Part shown: positions 1 through 10,866 of the stretch, one piece after another
Layout of the letters: every line of letters starts with the position of its first letter
Position numbering within the stretch: position 1 is the stretch's first letter
From: Mesodorylaimus sp. YZB2_4
Lineage: Eukaryota > Nematoda > Enoplea > Dorylaimida > Dorylaimidae
Length of the DNA: 64,000 nucleotides
Assembly: GCA_030248295.1 (NCBI GenBank)
Contig: JASANH010001201.1
Span: 1-64,000, forward strand
Direction: 5' to 3'
Program-made: the position numbers and the translations under genes
The notes under the pieces: model-generated
What the model was told of the DNA's origin: nothing
The model's input: the letters and a program-made list of their open reading frames with translations, nothing else
Databases searched by the model: none

Positions 1-5
1 AAAAC

Positions 6-1340
6 TCACCTATGTTCAAGGATCCCATCCTTGTCCAATGAATAATCTTTTGCTATTCGTGCTGACTTTGCAGGAAGCAAATCATAGCCTTCTAGGTGAC
101 GAATAATCTGAAACAAACATTCTTCGTCACGTTGCATTTTATTAAGCAACTTACGCGAAGGCGCGTCAGGAAACACGTCGGATGCCAATGAAGGGCTATC
201 GAGTTGTGTTTCCACCTGACAATCAGGGTCTAATTTATCGATCAATTCGAGATCATCCTGATCAGAGTTAGAATCTGAAGATAGATTATGATCAGGTTGA
301 ACAGATAATTCTAAAGTCGCATCATTAGGATCAGCCCGATCCGTGACGTGTACACGAGCTGTTGGCAGGTGAGAGGGCTGAGATGGCCCGGCCAAACGTA
401 CTGCCAAATCGACGGTGCTGTCATAATCACTGTCGTGTTCTGGAATAGCTGGTAATTCGAGCTTATCGGTCAGAGCTACCATATTCATAGAAAACGCAGC
501 AGTAAGAGGTGAAGGGAGCACCTCCTTCATGCAAGAAGCATTCGGAATTTTGACGTATCGCCAGCACCAAAGGCTCCCACGCAGGAGTTCGGGCGGGCAA
601 TCGATACGATCATCGCTCTCTGATTCAGACCCACTACGGGGATCAGAGCAGGAACCATGACCAGACTCACTCTCAGACGTGGAACGGAATTCAGGTGCAG
701 AAAGCGCATCTATCATGTCGATGGCGTCCTGATAGGTCTGGACTTCTTCTGTTGCCGCAGGCGCGGGTGTCGAAGTGAAACTGTGAGGAATCAACGCGGC
801 CAAAACAGAGGCACTACATCGATTGCACCGTTGATACGGATGCAGTGCTGCGAATAATACAATATCGGCTGTTGGTAATCTCGACAAGGCGTCAGCAGCA
901 CCATTATCGCATCCACGAGCGTGAGTGATGCTGAACAGATAATCCTATAATTTGAGTAACCACCCACCCCTCCTACCTTCGAGATCTTTCTCCTTATACC
1001 ATTGTAGGAGCGGCTTATGGTCGGTATATACCTCAAACGGGCGACCATAGAGATAATATCGATAATGGAGAATTCCCCAATAAATGGCGAGGCATTCTCT
1101 GTCGATCGTCGAATACTTCTGTTCGTCTGAGTTGAGCGTACGAGACGCATAGCCCACTGGCCACGGTTTCGTTGGACGGGCTGGATCGTATTGTTCCAGC
1201 ACTGCGCCAATAGCCGTGTTGCTAGCATCTGTGCTCAACTGGAAAGGTAAAGAAAAATCAACAAATCGCAGGACTGGTGGCGAGACCAGCCGCTGACGGA
1301 GGTCTTCAAATTCTGACTGACATGCGTCTGTCCATTTCTT
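6..1340 (-). pseudogene. Ty3/gypsy pol remnant: RT connection, RNase H and linker
   Basis: The minus strand reads as the C-terminal half of a Ty3/gypsy polyprotein. From about 1340 downward there is the end of reverse transcriptase, then the RNase H domain with FQLSTDAS, GYASRTLN and YTDHKPL signatures, then the ADALSRLPT motif that closes RNase H in this family. The downstream linker is Ser/Glu/Asp-rich. One amber codon at 945-947 interrupts the otherwise continuous frame, most simply CAG (Gln) to TAG. Upstream homology stops abruptly near 1340, so the RT palm and protease are missing, and the integrase would lie beyond the window edge. The family assignment is firm from motifs; activity is excluded. 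Confidence 0.9.
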
Positions 1341-1556
1341 TCAATCTCGGTATGGTTATATAATCGTACGGATATATGCCGTCCAGTTTCCCGTCTTCGT
1401 CGCTCACGTTCCAAGTTTTTAGAAAAGTCTAAACAATAAAAATTTCTGAATTGTTGCACCAATAGCCTGCCTATTGCAATTATCATCTACCGTTCCTGTT
1501 GTTGCTACACCACGTATTTATCACCAGCTAAAAATACACGACGTATTTCCTACCCG

Positions 1557-2441
1557 CTAAAATGGGAACCTATTTCGTTTTCCCCAACAAAAAGCACTCA
1601 CCTTTAGGGGCATGGGGGACGTGTAATTGAAGGCATTGAGAAAGACCAGATTCAGCGTATAAATTGCTGAATAGCGCTGATGCTTAGTAATGGCGCTGAC
1701 ACAAGAAGAATCTTTGCCCAATTCTTCGTATCGACGACACAAGGCTGGCAGTAGAAATCGTTTCATGACCTGAATATCGAACGATCCCGATGTGTATCCC
1801 AAACACGGCATTTGGCTAAGATACTGATCGAGTTCTAACCATAATTTTTAAATCAACGCAAAGGTTTTCCCGGGCAATCGCATATTCTCGATCTCCACTA
1901 AACTAAAGCCATCGGCCAGTAGTCAAACTTGCGCTTCCGATTCGGCCGCCCGTTTGCTCAACTTCGCACCACCATTATTGCACCGAACAGCTTTTAGCAC
2001 CCTTTCGTACGCTTTGTAAAGAGTTTTATAAAAACTTATTTTCGAACGCATTTGATCCAAATAGGATTTTAGTCTGGCCGACATTAGTCTTTTCGCTTCG
2101 GCCAAAGCCGCAAAAATGAAATCGACGAAGCGCGCGACCATGTCTTCGGCCCCTCATTCGCAATCCTCTTCATCTTCATTGCAGAAAAACTGCACCTCGT
2201 TAAAGTTTTTAAAATTTGCTTGGACACAAATCGAAATAGGAGACACTTCGTATGAAAATACCAAGCGTTGACACTCGTACCTGCATTCGAAGCCCAAAAT
2301 TCCAATCAAATCGGATTTCGACTCATGCAAAATGGGCGTCATCCAGGTTGTCATAGTTTGAGCGAACGAGTCATCGTCGTCACCCAAAGGCAAGGCTGCT
2401 TCTACTTGGGCGTACACGTCAGCCCAGTCTAAAATGGTCAT
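1557..2441 (-). pseudogene. Unknown gene at the edge of the Polinton-like block, three in-frame stops
   Basis: One reading frame runs from ATG at 2441 to 1557 (about 295 codons), broken only by TGA at 2154-2156, TGA at 1920-1922 and TAA near 1812. The predicted protein starts MTILDWADVY, has an acidic stretch, then a predicted alpha-helical Lys/Arg-rich middle (around residues 95-170). I see no Walker motif, no protease triad and no recognisable domain. It is divergent to the integrase remnant at 2.7 kb, so it may belong to the same Polinton-like element. Function unknown. Confidence 0.5.
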
Positions 2442-2710
2442 CGGTGCTCCGGGGGTGGAAAAATCGTTGAAAAAATAACAAATTTAGACAATTTCGTACT
2501 CTAGGGTTTCTCGATTTTCAACGCAAAGCAGGAGCCGAAAATCCATCGCTTTCACATCGGCTTTGGTCTCTCTGGACACCAGTGTTAAGGCGCAAATAAT
2601 GTTCTCCCTTATTTCTGAATTTGTCATTTGGAGCGGTTTTTTTGTTCATAGTTTCTCGTATATTTCGCTCAACTTGTTTTTTTAGATTTTACAGCTCGAT
2701 CTCGCTTTTA

Positions 2711-3589
2711 TGAATGATTTGAGTCGCGCTTAAAGCTCGCCTTATATGTTGGTATGCTCGTGCACCCTCTCAACGTTCACACTTCTTCGACCACTCGCTT
2801 CGAAAACTGTCGAAGCCGCTGCTAATGCTGTGGAATCGATCCTGGACGAAATTGCTCGAGATGAACGAAAACGTGTAAAGATTATTTTTTCAGACAAAGG
2901 TGAGACGGAGAATATCGATTTTTAATTTACAGTTTATGCTCGTTTTATTATTTTTCGTTAAAGAACGTTTTCTTTTTCCCACGTATTTCAGGAGGGGAGT
3001 TTTGCAGACGCGCCTTTCGATTCCATGCAGGCATTTTTCCAGGCATTTTTCCGATTCCATCCAAGAGAGGCATTTTACATTTTCTCTCGACCGGAGGCAT
3101 TGGCGCTCCGCTGGCCGAGGCCAAGGTTCTTCAGTCGAAAAGACTAATTTACAAGTAAGTGTTTCGCCAGACGCGTGCTTTCGCATTTTTTATTCATTTT
3201 CTTAAATTTTTTTGATATCTTAGCACGCATACGCGGGACAATATATGAAAACTTTTGCCTAACATTCAGCGATTGATCAACGAGACTCCGAGTAGAGTTC
3301 TTCCTCAAAATTGGTCTCCCGCTCAAGTGTGGTCTGATCCGGAACGCAAAGGTCGTTTAGTCGCTCAGTTCCGATTCCAGAATCGACGAGCCGAATTTGA
3401 AAAATTAGGTTACCCTAAAAATTTTTCTTTTTAACTCCATGATGTTGTAAAATTGCAGCAAGATCAATTTGCTGGAAAATTAGGCACAAAAAGCTCCCAA
3501 GGACAAGTTTACGGGCCCGAACTATGGACAGTAGTTGAGCGCCTGCCGACCATTCCTCACACTTATAAGCTTCAAGATTCCGCCGGCCA
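2711..3589 (+). pseudogene. Polinton-type (c-integrase) gene split by short introns
   Basis: Four exons can be chained in one frame: about 2711-2899, 2992-3154, 3224-3408 and 3463-3589, with GT-AG introns of 54-92 bp. The order fits a retroviral-like DDE integrase. There is a beta-strand region ending SKTVEAA, then SDKGGEF across the first intron (second catalytic Asp), LAEAK (position of the catalytic Glu), the NWSPAQVW motif, and a C-terminal segment ending PHTYKLQDSAGQ like the chromo/SH3-like tail of Polinton integrases. Defects are a TAA just upstream of the second strand and TGA at 3246-3248. The intron structure is inferred from frame continuity and splice consensus, not from transcripts. 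A gypsy integrase is the alternative, but no other gypsy domain is nearby. Confidence 0.72.
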
Positions 3590-3941
3590 GTAAGTAGCTT
3601 TTTTTTTCATTGCCTGTTTTTTGTTGATGGAAAAAATGATTTTTCGAAATGAGCCGGGTTAAAATGGATCCTGTAATGGCGGCCCGCCCGCCAGCTCTCA
3701 TAGAATGGCCTACTGTAGGGAGGGGGTTGAGGTAAGGCTCATCAGTTTTCTCGCGCGGCTTCGTTGTTTCTTCTCGATAGAAAATGGCAGATGGTAGTCG
3801 AGTCGGTTTCGGGTGGGCCAAAATTCCGAGGCAAAACTAATAAAGTTATGCATCGAGAAAAAGCAGGATCCTTTTTTTAAATTTCGATCGAGATACAAAA
3901 TGAGAAACAGTATGATTCTGCGTTAATTTGTCTCAGCGAAA
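3590..3941. other. Stretch without a recognised gene
   Basis: It begins with a good splice donor after the integrase tail, so it probably holds the last integrase intron and exon in decayed form. I could not identify a terminal exon with confidence. No repeat structure seen. Confidence 0.4.
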
Positions 3942-4367
3942 ATGCTAAGATTATCGCAGTTGGCCGGGCTAGGAGTTATTAAGGCTTTTTTCCATCAGCC
4001 CACGAATTATGACGTCCTTTTCAACGAAAGGACTGATAGCGATCTTATCTTGACAGTTTTCTTAAATGAGCCCAGTTTGCTCGGTGATATTGCGCGAATA
4101 GCTGATGCGCGTTTCGAAGCGTCTAATCGGCCAGCTTGGACTCCCAGAATACGGAACCTACTGATGCGAATGCGTGAGGAAGTGTGGTGTGTCGAGCATT
4201 TGAATCGTGCGGATTTTGCATCATTGCCTTGCGATGATTGGGATATTGCCTTCTTTTGCAAACTGTGCTCTACCGAAAGTGCCGCCAGATGTCTTGAATT
4301 AAGGAGAGGAAACGATATAAATGGCGAATACGTTTTAGACGTTTGGACGCTTTTGAGTGGAAAATGA
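3942..4367 (+). CDS. Hypothetical protein, 141 aa, within the Polinton-like block
   Basis: An uninterrupted ATG-initiated frame of 141 codons. The protein contains two Trp-rich helical stretches and four cysteines in its second half but no motif that I recognise. It lies on the same strand between the integrase and the next structural-type gene, with about 350-400 bp spacers, so it may be a gene of the same element. It could also be one exon of a larger gene, since a splice-acceptor-like TCTCAG lies just before the ATG at 3936. Function not assigned. Confidence 0.4.
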   Translation: MLRLSQLAGLGVIKAFFHQPTNYDVLFNERTDSDLILTVFLNEPSLLGDIARIADARFEASNRPAWTPRIRNLLMRMREEVWCVEHLNRADFASLPCDDWDIAFFCKLCSTESAARCLELRRGNDINGEYVLDVWTLLSGK

Positions 4368-4780
4368 CATTAAAAAAACTGAGGCACTTTTTTGAAAAAA
4401 TTGTTTGGTAAATGTATGATATGTGAGAATGTAGTTCGTGAGATCTTACCCGTCTTTAAAAATTTATTTTTCTCCAGAAATTTAAGTCAACCAATTTATT
4501 CCCCCGAGCTTCTTCGAGTCAGGTTCGCTTATTTGACCGTTGATTAGCTAGCGAGCCTAGGGTGGCACCAGCTGCTGGCGCTGCTCCCCGATTGGTCGGA
4601 TTTCCAAGCCAGCGCCACGCCCCCCCCCCCCCGCCGTCTGGCGTTTGAATTTCGTCAGACAAGCGTCTGGTCGCCAAACTGGTTTTTTCCGGATTAGTCG
4701 GGTGGTCGGGATCATTGGGCTCGGCGTAATCGAGGTAAGTCAGCTGTGCGTTGTTTATGTTTCTGGTGGTTTTTTATTGA
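4368..4780 (+). promoter_or_regulatory. Non-coding spacer with C-tract and CCAAT-type boxes
   Basis: No gene seen. The stretch holds an uninterrupted run of 13 C (4620-4632), two ATTGG motifs (inverted CCAAT) near 4590 and 4715, and a GT-AG pair (4735-4790) that may be a 5-prime UTR intron. It precedes the ATG at 4781, so it is a plausible promoter or leader for the following gene; this is inference from position and motifs only. Confidence 0.3.
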
Positions 4781-5418
4781 ATGGCTGCAGTGTCTGGGAA
4801 AAAAGACAAATCTCGTTCGGAAGGTATTTTTGAGAAACACCTCGCCTTGTCCGTACCACTTTTTGTTGGACCAACATCCGGATTTCCAAAGTCGGCCATA
4901 GCCATTTGGCAAGCTAAAATTTAAGCATTCGAGTTGAAATTTTCACCCATTCTAAATTTTTACCCTTCTTCGAGTATAAATTCGTGGTGGTTTATTAATC
5001 TAAAACGATTAACTGTCAGGGCCATTCCCACTACTCCCTCGAACATTTTGGAACGTATTTATCTTCAGCCGGTGGCTGTCCTATGCGATCAGGTCGAGAC
5101 GCAGCTAGTTGGTGGTAACGGGGTCGCGCAGCCTATACTCGACGTAGCCATTTTGAAACCACCCTTCGACCCCATTATTTTCACATATTCGTATCAGGCT
5201 TCACCCCCCCAGTCATTCCAGGATCGAACTCTGCTCTTTACACGGGACCGACTGTATTGGAATTTTTACATTTCAGACTAGACTCGTCGTTGCGTTTGGC
5301 CGATCCATCGTCGTCGATCAATATTGATCCGTTTCCGACTGGTGCGATTGAATACGGGAGTTTGGAACTGACAGTAACAGCGGCGAGCTCTCTCTCTTAT
5401 GGCAAATTTCAAAACTGA
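4781..5418 (+). pseudogene. Structural-type protein gene of the Polinton-like block (stop plus frameshift)
   Basis: The frame starts at ATG 4781 (MAAVSGKKDK), is broken by TAA at 4922-4924 and shifts frame at a run of eight C near 5205, then runs to TGA at 5416-5418. The chain would be about 212 residues. The beginning is basic, the middle aromatic-rich, and the end is rich in beta-forming residues (LELTVTAASSLSYG). Its stop is followed directly by the ATG of the next gene (TGAATG), the packing expected in a compact virus-like element. Its place before a basic protein and a capsid-like gene recalls the penton position in adeno/Polinton layouts, but no homology is demonstrated. Confidence 0.5.
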
Positions 5419-6176
5419 ATGGCAGCAATTATTGAAACTTTCAAGTCTGGTTTGGTAGAAGTTCGTGACGACGCTTTGCAACCATTAGCTGCTACATCTA
5501 ACAAGAAGGCGCCGACTTAAAGGAAACGTTCTCAGCCTGTGAAGAAGCAAGCCTCGACGGTAGGGACTTCGACGTGCGCGTTGCAAGATAGAAGAGCCGT
5601 CTCTCCCCATCGCGACCCCCAACGTAAGCCTAGACCACTACCAAATCGATTAGCTATTCAGTATCCTCAACGCGACCGAATAGAAAATATTTATAATCGT
5701 CGTCGAAGTGATCAAGCTTCCAGTTGTGGTTTCGATTCTCAATATCAGCAACGACATTATCAACGGCCGATCAGCAGGCGTGGAAAGAAAAGGCCCATTG
5801 TTGTTGTTGGTGATTCCACTACTTCTACCCCTTCTGCAGCGATTAGAAGGCGTCTTCCGATTGACAAGTTTTGTGCCGATTTATTATCCGACGAGGACGA
5901 AGATACTAATCATCATTATCATCAAGATCGTAAGCCTCTTGCATCTACTAGTGGACGTCAAACGCGGAAACTTGTGCAGAAGCGCAAAACCAAGGGCAGA
6001 AAGATTATCTGCTAGATTACGAAGGTGATTACGAGTCTGATCCTGAGTCTGAAGACGAAGAGGAGCGACAAACTGCGAGAATTAGCAGTGGCAGGCATCG
6101 TTTGACTGTACTCGACAAAGAGGAACGAGATCGAGCGGAGGAAGAAGAAGAAGAAGAATACGACGAACATGAGTAG
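5419..6176 (+). pseudogene. Basic protein with acidic C-terminal tail, Polinton-like block
   Basis: ATG at 5419 abuts the previous stop. The frame carries one TAA (5518-5520) and continues to 6015 as a highly basic, Arg/Lys/Gln/Ser-rich, apparently disordered protein. A shift of frame near 6000 leads into a strongly acidic Glu/Asp stretch ending at TAG 6174-6176. That stop overlaps the ATG (6169) of the capsid-like gene by 8 nt. Basic, disordered small proteins encoded just upstream of the major capsid gene are known in adenoviruses and Polintons (core or pVI-like); I infer an analogous role without sequence homology. The acidic tail could instead be a separate small gene. Confidence 0.5.
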
Positions 6177-8190
6177 CCAGCTGTTGAAGACGACATTGAA
6201 AAAGAGACTGAAAAAACAAAGCGTCAAAAATGCTAGTGCGAAATCAAGCGGACAAGGCGTTCAAGCTCGAGTGGCTGCTAAAGAAGCTGAGGAATTCGCA
6301 ACTTTGGCTACTAATTATACTGTGGCTAGTTTGAATCAGCTAATCTACAGGTAAGCTTTTATTTAGTGGTCTGCTTTTTTAGGGGGGACTGACTGTTCAC
6401 TTTTTCTACAGCACACCACCCGAGCAGCAGGATGTCGAATCTCAGTCTTTGGAATCGAGGTCTTCGTCCTCGGTATTTCCCGTCGAAGTATGATTCAATT
6501 TAAATTTGTTCGCTAATCTAATGTGCTAAGAAAATTGGCGTTTTTAGGGTTCCGGGACGATTGATTTCTATTTGGAACCCGCCGGCAGTTTAAATTTATC
6601 AGTTAGTCTGTTTGACAGTTTTTTCATGTTCAAAGTGCAAATTGTTTGAAGCGACGGAAGCAAGCTTTTACCTACTGATAAGGTGAGGAGATTATAATAA
6701 TTTTTCCCCAAATTTCACGCCAATTTTCATTTTTAGGTTAGCATCATTCCGTTTTTGCTAAACACCATGATTAAACGGTGCGCCCTTCACGTAAACGAAC
6801 AGCTGCTAACGGGTGAGCTTAGCATCCTGGAGCTTATTTTGTAAAAGCGAAAAAATCATTTTACGTCCCTCCCTTTTCTAGCTTCAACATCCAACAATCA
6901 TCATTATCAAAGTTTCTTTCAAGCCGTGTGTAACTTGAGGTAGGTGCGAGAAAAATGCCAAATTCGTCGTCGGTTTTAAAAAAAAATAGCAAAATAAGAT
7001 GCGTCATTTCAGCGATTCGACGAAGCGTTTTCTGTTGTCCACTAGTTTATTTCTTCCTAACGTCGAGATTGACGCCTACACTATCGACAACTGGGACGGC
7101 TTGGGTGTAAGTTCTAATTTACGTCAACGCGCGAGCATGCTCGCCTCGTCGAATGTAGTCACATTGTTGGGACATTTGATCGACGAGACTTCGCTGGCGC
7201 CCAGATTCTTTCCACCTTCCACTTCGTTCAGGTACGTTTTCTTGTGTCTGCACGGCAAATCATATAATACCATCTCTTATTTCTCCCAGATATCAGCTAA
7301 CGCTCAATTCCAGCAACTTTATTCTAATTGCGGATAGCTCGGTTGATAACTATCAGTTTCAAGTCGTGGAAGCAAAGTAGGTTGTACTTTTCCTTTCCAC
7401 TGTTCAAAAAAGCCAAGCAACCTCGGTCAGTCCTTTGTGGGATATTTTCCAATGAGTTGCCCCCATTTTGTTTGTCGTGGCTTCGCATAATTGCTCTTTC
7501 TACGGGTTCTAGGATGATGGTGTCTCGTTATCGGCTTCGTCCGCAAGCCCTCGCTCGACAACATCATTTGCTGAACACGACCAGCTTGCATTATCACTTT
7601 CCGAGGTTGGACACCAGAATAATTCTTATATCTAAGGATAATACGGCTGCGAATGCAGAAATTTCCAGAGGTGAGCTCTTTTTGTATTTTTTGGAAGGGC
7701 CACCTTTTTTCGCCGATTTATATTGGCTTTTTTCGATAGGTCGATGCCCCGATAGGCTGACTCTGTTTTTGATCCCGCAGCGGGCTATCGTTGCGGAAGA
7801 AATGAAATTGAATCCATTTCACTTCCAACCGCATTATCTCAGCGAGCTTCAGGTGCGTTTTGTTTCTTTTCTTGCTTTCTTTACCCTTTTTGTCGCATTT
7901 GCAGCAAAATCAATAATGTTTTTTTTCAGGTTTTCTTGAATCAGACTCCGTACCCCAGTATACCATATCGCGTGTCGACCAACGATGTTCTCGATGGGGT
8001 CAAAGCGGATTTGGCTTATTTTCTTCTAATGCGCAAACTGAATCTTTTATCAACGTTCAGCATTTCGCTCCGAGACTATACAAATAGCTTATTCTTCCTC
8101 GTCATCGGTTGTGCGCCAGCGGCTAGCCCAGTTCTTGAACGGAACGGAATCACTTTCCATCTTGGCATCAAAGCCGAGAATGCCCAGTAA
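6169..8190 (+). pseudogene. Capsid-like protein gene (Polinton, F54H12.2-like), ten exons, one TGA
   Basis: Ten exons join in one frame: 6169-6350, 6412-6487, 6548-6682, 6737-6812, 6882-6939, 7013-7231, 7290-7376, 7513-7670, 7740-7852 and 7930-8190. All introns are GT-AG, about 54-136 bp. The total is 1365 nt (454 residues). The pattern of beta-rich blocks (GTIDFYLEP near residue 87, an SDGSKL turn, HVNEQLLT, a later KLNPFHF segment, then VFLNQTPYPS) matches, by my recollection, the family annotated as F54H12.2-like that is encoded by Polintons as a jelly-roll capsid protein. Whether it is the major or minor capsid type is not settled. One in-frame TGA (6647-6649) is the only defect; it is probably a CGA decay product. 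Confidence 0.68.
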
Positions 8191-8469
8191 AATTGATGAT
8201 GATCTGAGCTGGGAACAGTAATCATCACATGCGTTGCGTGTGCGGACGTAGGCTAATCGCGTGGACGTGCCAGGCATGCGATTGAATATCGATGAAAATG
8301 CTGCACACGCGGTCGAGAATGAATATTTTGATGAGTCAAAAGCGGCTCGGGCATCGAGTGTCTGACGGGGCCTACAGTTCTGCTGCCGTGAGGTTAATTT
8401 TTGCTGCGACTCGACGAAAGATTCTGGGCTGATTTTATAAAAAAAACTTTTCCAGCTAATTTCTCTGGA
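8191..8469. other. Spacer after the capsid-like gene, nothing recognised
   Basis: No supported coding frame or repeat. It contains multiple stops in all plus-strand frames. Confidence 0.4.
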
Positions 8470-8734
8470 TGATCGGTTCGAATCCAAGTCTGAATCCTAG
8501 TCTGAATTCGAATTCTCATCCGAGCGATAATCGGTTTCAGACGCAGTGGAGGAGAAAAAAATTAACGAAGAGTCGCCGAGCCCCAGGAAGTTAGCCATCG
8601 CTGTTTTGAAATCGGAAAATGTGCTGCATTTACTTCGAAGAAAAGCTAGAAACTGCAAAAAAGTATGCACGTACTGTGTCGATAATAGTCGATACTTAGT
8701 CAGCACAAAAGAAACTCAGAAAAAGCTGTTATAA
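8470..8734 (+). pseudogene. Small Ser/Glu-rich gene remnant downstream of the capsid-like gene
   Basis: One plus-strand frame from about 8470 to 8734 has two early stops (TAG, TAA) and is then open for about 60 codons. It begins with a Ser/Glu/Asp-rich segment and ends in a basic part with a Cys-X2-Cys pair (KVCTYCVDN). It follows the capsid-like gene on the same strand. I do not recognise a family; the Cys pair alone is not enough to call a zinc finger. Confidence 0.3.
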
Positions 8735-9280
8735 CCTTAGCTGAAAAATTGACGCTTCGCAGATGGGGGAAAAGGAGGGGGTACTGATGAATAGGCTTTC
8801 GGGGTAGTGTTTTGCGTTTATGCATACTTCACGTTTTTTTTCAAATCTTTCTACAGTAGCCCCCCTTAGGGCGTACAAGAGCAAAACGCGAGTGCAACTG
8901 GAACACGTCATTTCTATGTGGGTTGGGCATGATTTATTATGTTCAAACAACATTTTTGACCGGCCATTAACTTTGACATTTTCAGTAAGTGATCGATTAA
9001 TGCGCTAATCCCTGGTACCACCCTGGTCGACTAATAACTTGTGTCGCGCGGCAGATCATGCACGTGGATTGATACTCGAAAACATGGGTATTTTTTTCAA
9101 AAAAAAAGAAAAGCGTATATTACACACATGCGAGAAGTTGAGGTTTTCACGTGACCAGCAAACGACAAATGGCATATAGTTTTCTCGAGACAATGGAAAA
9201 AACTGGAAATTATCCTTTGTAGGTTTAGAACTCGTTTATTTTGAAAAAATAACTGATTGCGTCTTTGATTTGACTCGGTC
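8735..9280. other. Non-coding stretch, nothing recognised
   Basis: No coding frame that I can support and no strong repeat. It probably contains the boundary of the Polinton-like block, but no terminal inverted repeat was recognisable. Confidence 0.35.
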
Positions 9281-9287
9281 TATATAA
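9281..9287 (+). promoter_or_regulatory. TATA-box-like TATATAA
   Basis: TATATAA lies about 245 bp upstream of the first methionine of the interrupted gene at 9530. Spacing and orientation fit a core promoter for that gene; no initiator was identified. Confidence 0.35.
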
Positions 9288-9529
9288 GAAGCTGTTTTCT
9301 ACAGTTAGTTTGTAGTGCTTGAAATCGATGCGATCCATTGCTTCCACTCCCACCCCCCTGTTTCCTCTATCGTCTCTAACTATTGCGATTATTGCCTTAG
9401 TTTCAATTCTTATACTCAGCCTTATTGTCTGTAGTCGTAGGAGTACTGCTGCTGCGTGTATACCCCATCGACCCAACCATCCGTCGCTTTTTTGGCTACA
9501 TACTGTACTCCCTATCCCATTTACGCCGT

Positions 9530-10524
9530 ATGTCCAGCTGTGGCGCAGACGAGGACATCGAGTCACTTATCCGAGGCCATCTTCGTCTAACTCACGAGCA
9601 CTTCATCATTGTGTCTTCGCAACGCCCCACGCCCATAAATCAACGTCAAAAGCCAGACGATTTTGAGGAGGAAAAAAACCTAGCATCATCCCTCTATCCA
9701 CTGATTGGAGAAAAAATCCAGTTATCGTGCAGGGATCCGAGAGTGGACCCTGTAGCCCGAGTCCATTCAAAAATCGACCACCCAAAGGCATTGATCCACG
9801 GAAGAACCGCCGACCCAAACGATTTGGACACGCTTTCTGCTCGTACCAAAAATGCACTCCAGCTGATTCGATTAGCGATGGCTTAGGCAGAGTGTGTGCC
9901 TGGTGCCAACATTACTGGTATACAACGTCGTGTAGACAGCGCAGTGCGACGACTGGATGTCCTCCGAGCTCAGATACAACGTCGCGATGATACTGATACT
10001 CGTGACAGACCTGTTACAGGGCGACCGTTGGACCCAGCGCGGCCAGCAATACGCTCTGTGGTTCGACCAGTTCCGGGTTCGACTACATCAGCGCCCGACC
10101 TGAACCCACCGCTGAGGAGCACGTCTTCGGAAGCTTTGCCTTAGCCGGCAGCTGTAAGTGCAACGGTGGTCCAGGAAGTACCCTGGATATTAGAAGACAT
10201 TATCCGTCAACAAGAAACGACACGCGGACCAATCGATATCGATATGCGGCCCATAACGTTGCAAAATTGCAGCCGAACTAGGTTTGGAATATTTGGAACC
10301 AACCTGGACAATAGTTCCATTAGCAACGAGCTCGTCGCTGAGAGCTCGCCAGTTTTTGTGGAAGTTGCGAATGATGCCTATCGATTTATTGCCTCGCATC
10401 GTGCGACCGGAGACGCGTTACGCGTCTAATTCATTCACGCGTCCCAATGATTTCACAGAATTTATGCACATGCGGGGCCTCCTGGATCAATTTTTCGATT
10501 TTCCTCGACCCCGTGCGGTCGATG
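9530..10524 (+). pseudogene. Unknown gene, 5-prime part, interrupted by a MULE
   Basis: A plus-strand frame starts at ATG 9530 (it is open further upstream to 9425). It is punctuated by TAG near 9885 and another stop near 10143, shifts frame once near 10265, then runs straight into the MULE target duplication at 10516-10524. The protein is hydrophilic: a segment of alternating charge, an Arg/Pro/Asp-rich apparently disordered middle, then a more ordered part with WTIVPLATSS and GLLDQFFDF. The frame resumes without shift on the far side of the MULE at 12766. No family recognised; a retroelement gag-like or other structural protein is possible but unsupported. Confidence 0.5.
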
Positions 10525-10720
10525 GGTGTCACGACAAAATATCCTGAACAAAATGTCCTTGAAAAAATGTCCTTGACGAAATGTCCTGAACAAAATATCC
10601 TGGAGCAAAATGTCCTAAGGCAAAATGTCGTAAGATAAAATGTCCTGTAAAATGTCCTCAACAAAATGTTCTAAACATTTTGTCCTCGACACAAAATCCT
10701 GGACCTAATATGTCCTACCA
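10525..10720. repeat. MULE left terminal repeat array
   Basis: Degenerate tandem units of ACAAAATGTCCT with 2-4 nt spacers, about ten copies, in inverted orientation to the array at the other end. Such subterminal arrays are probable transposase binding sites; this role is inferred. Confidence 0.85.
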
Positions 10721-10866
10721 GCGTTGTTTTGCTGAGGGGTTCAACTGCTGAACTGTTTGAATTTCCTTGTCGTGAGCAAAATACTGAGAGCGGAGTAACG
10801 TAGAATAAAGCACGTCATCAGATCATATCAGGGATCAGAAAGAAGAGCAAAAATTAAGCACTGAGA

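Noticed and set aside
2900-3205. Open frame of 101 codons over the integrase region
   Set aside because: It reads through introns and is in the wrong register relative to the integrase motifs.
1920-6649. TGA reassigned to an amino acid
   Set aside because: TAA and TAG stops and frameshifts also interrupt the same genes, and the open lectin and zinc-finger genes need no readthrough.
6169-8190. Separate small genes at 6999-7337, 7328-7939 and 7936-8190
   Set aside because: They are pieces of one spliced frame; splice sites and frame continuity explain them better, and parts of them are intron.
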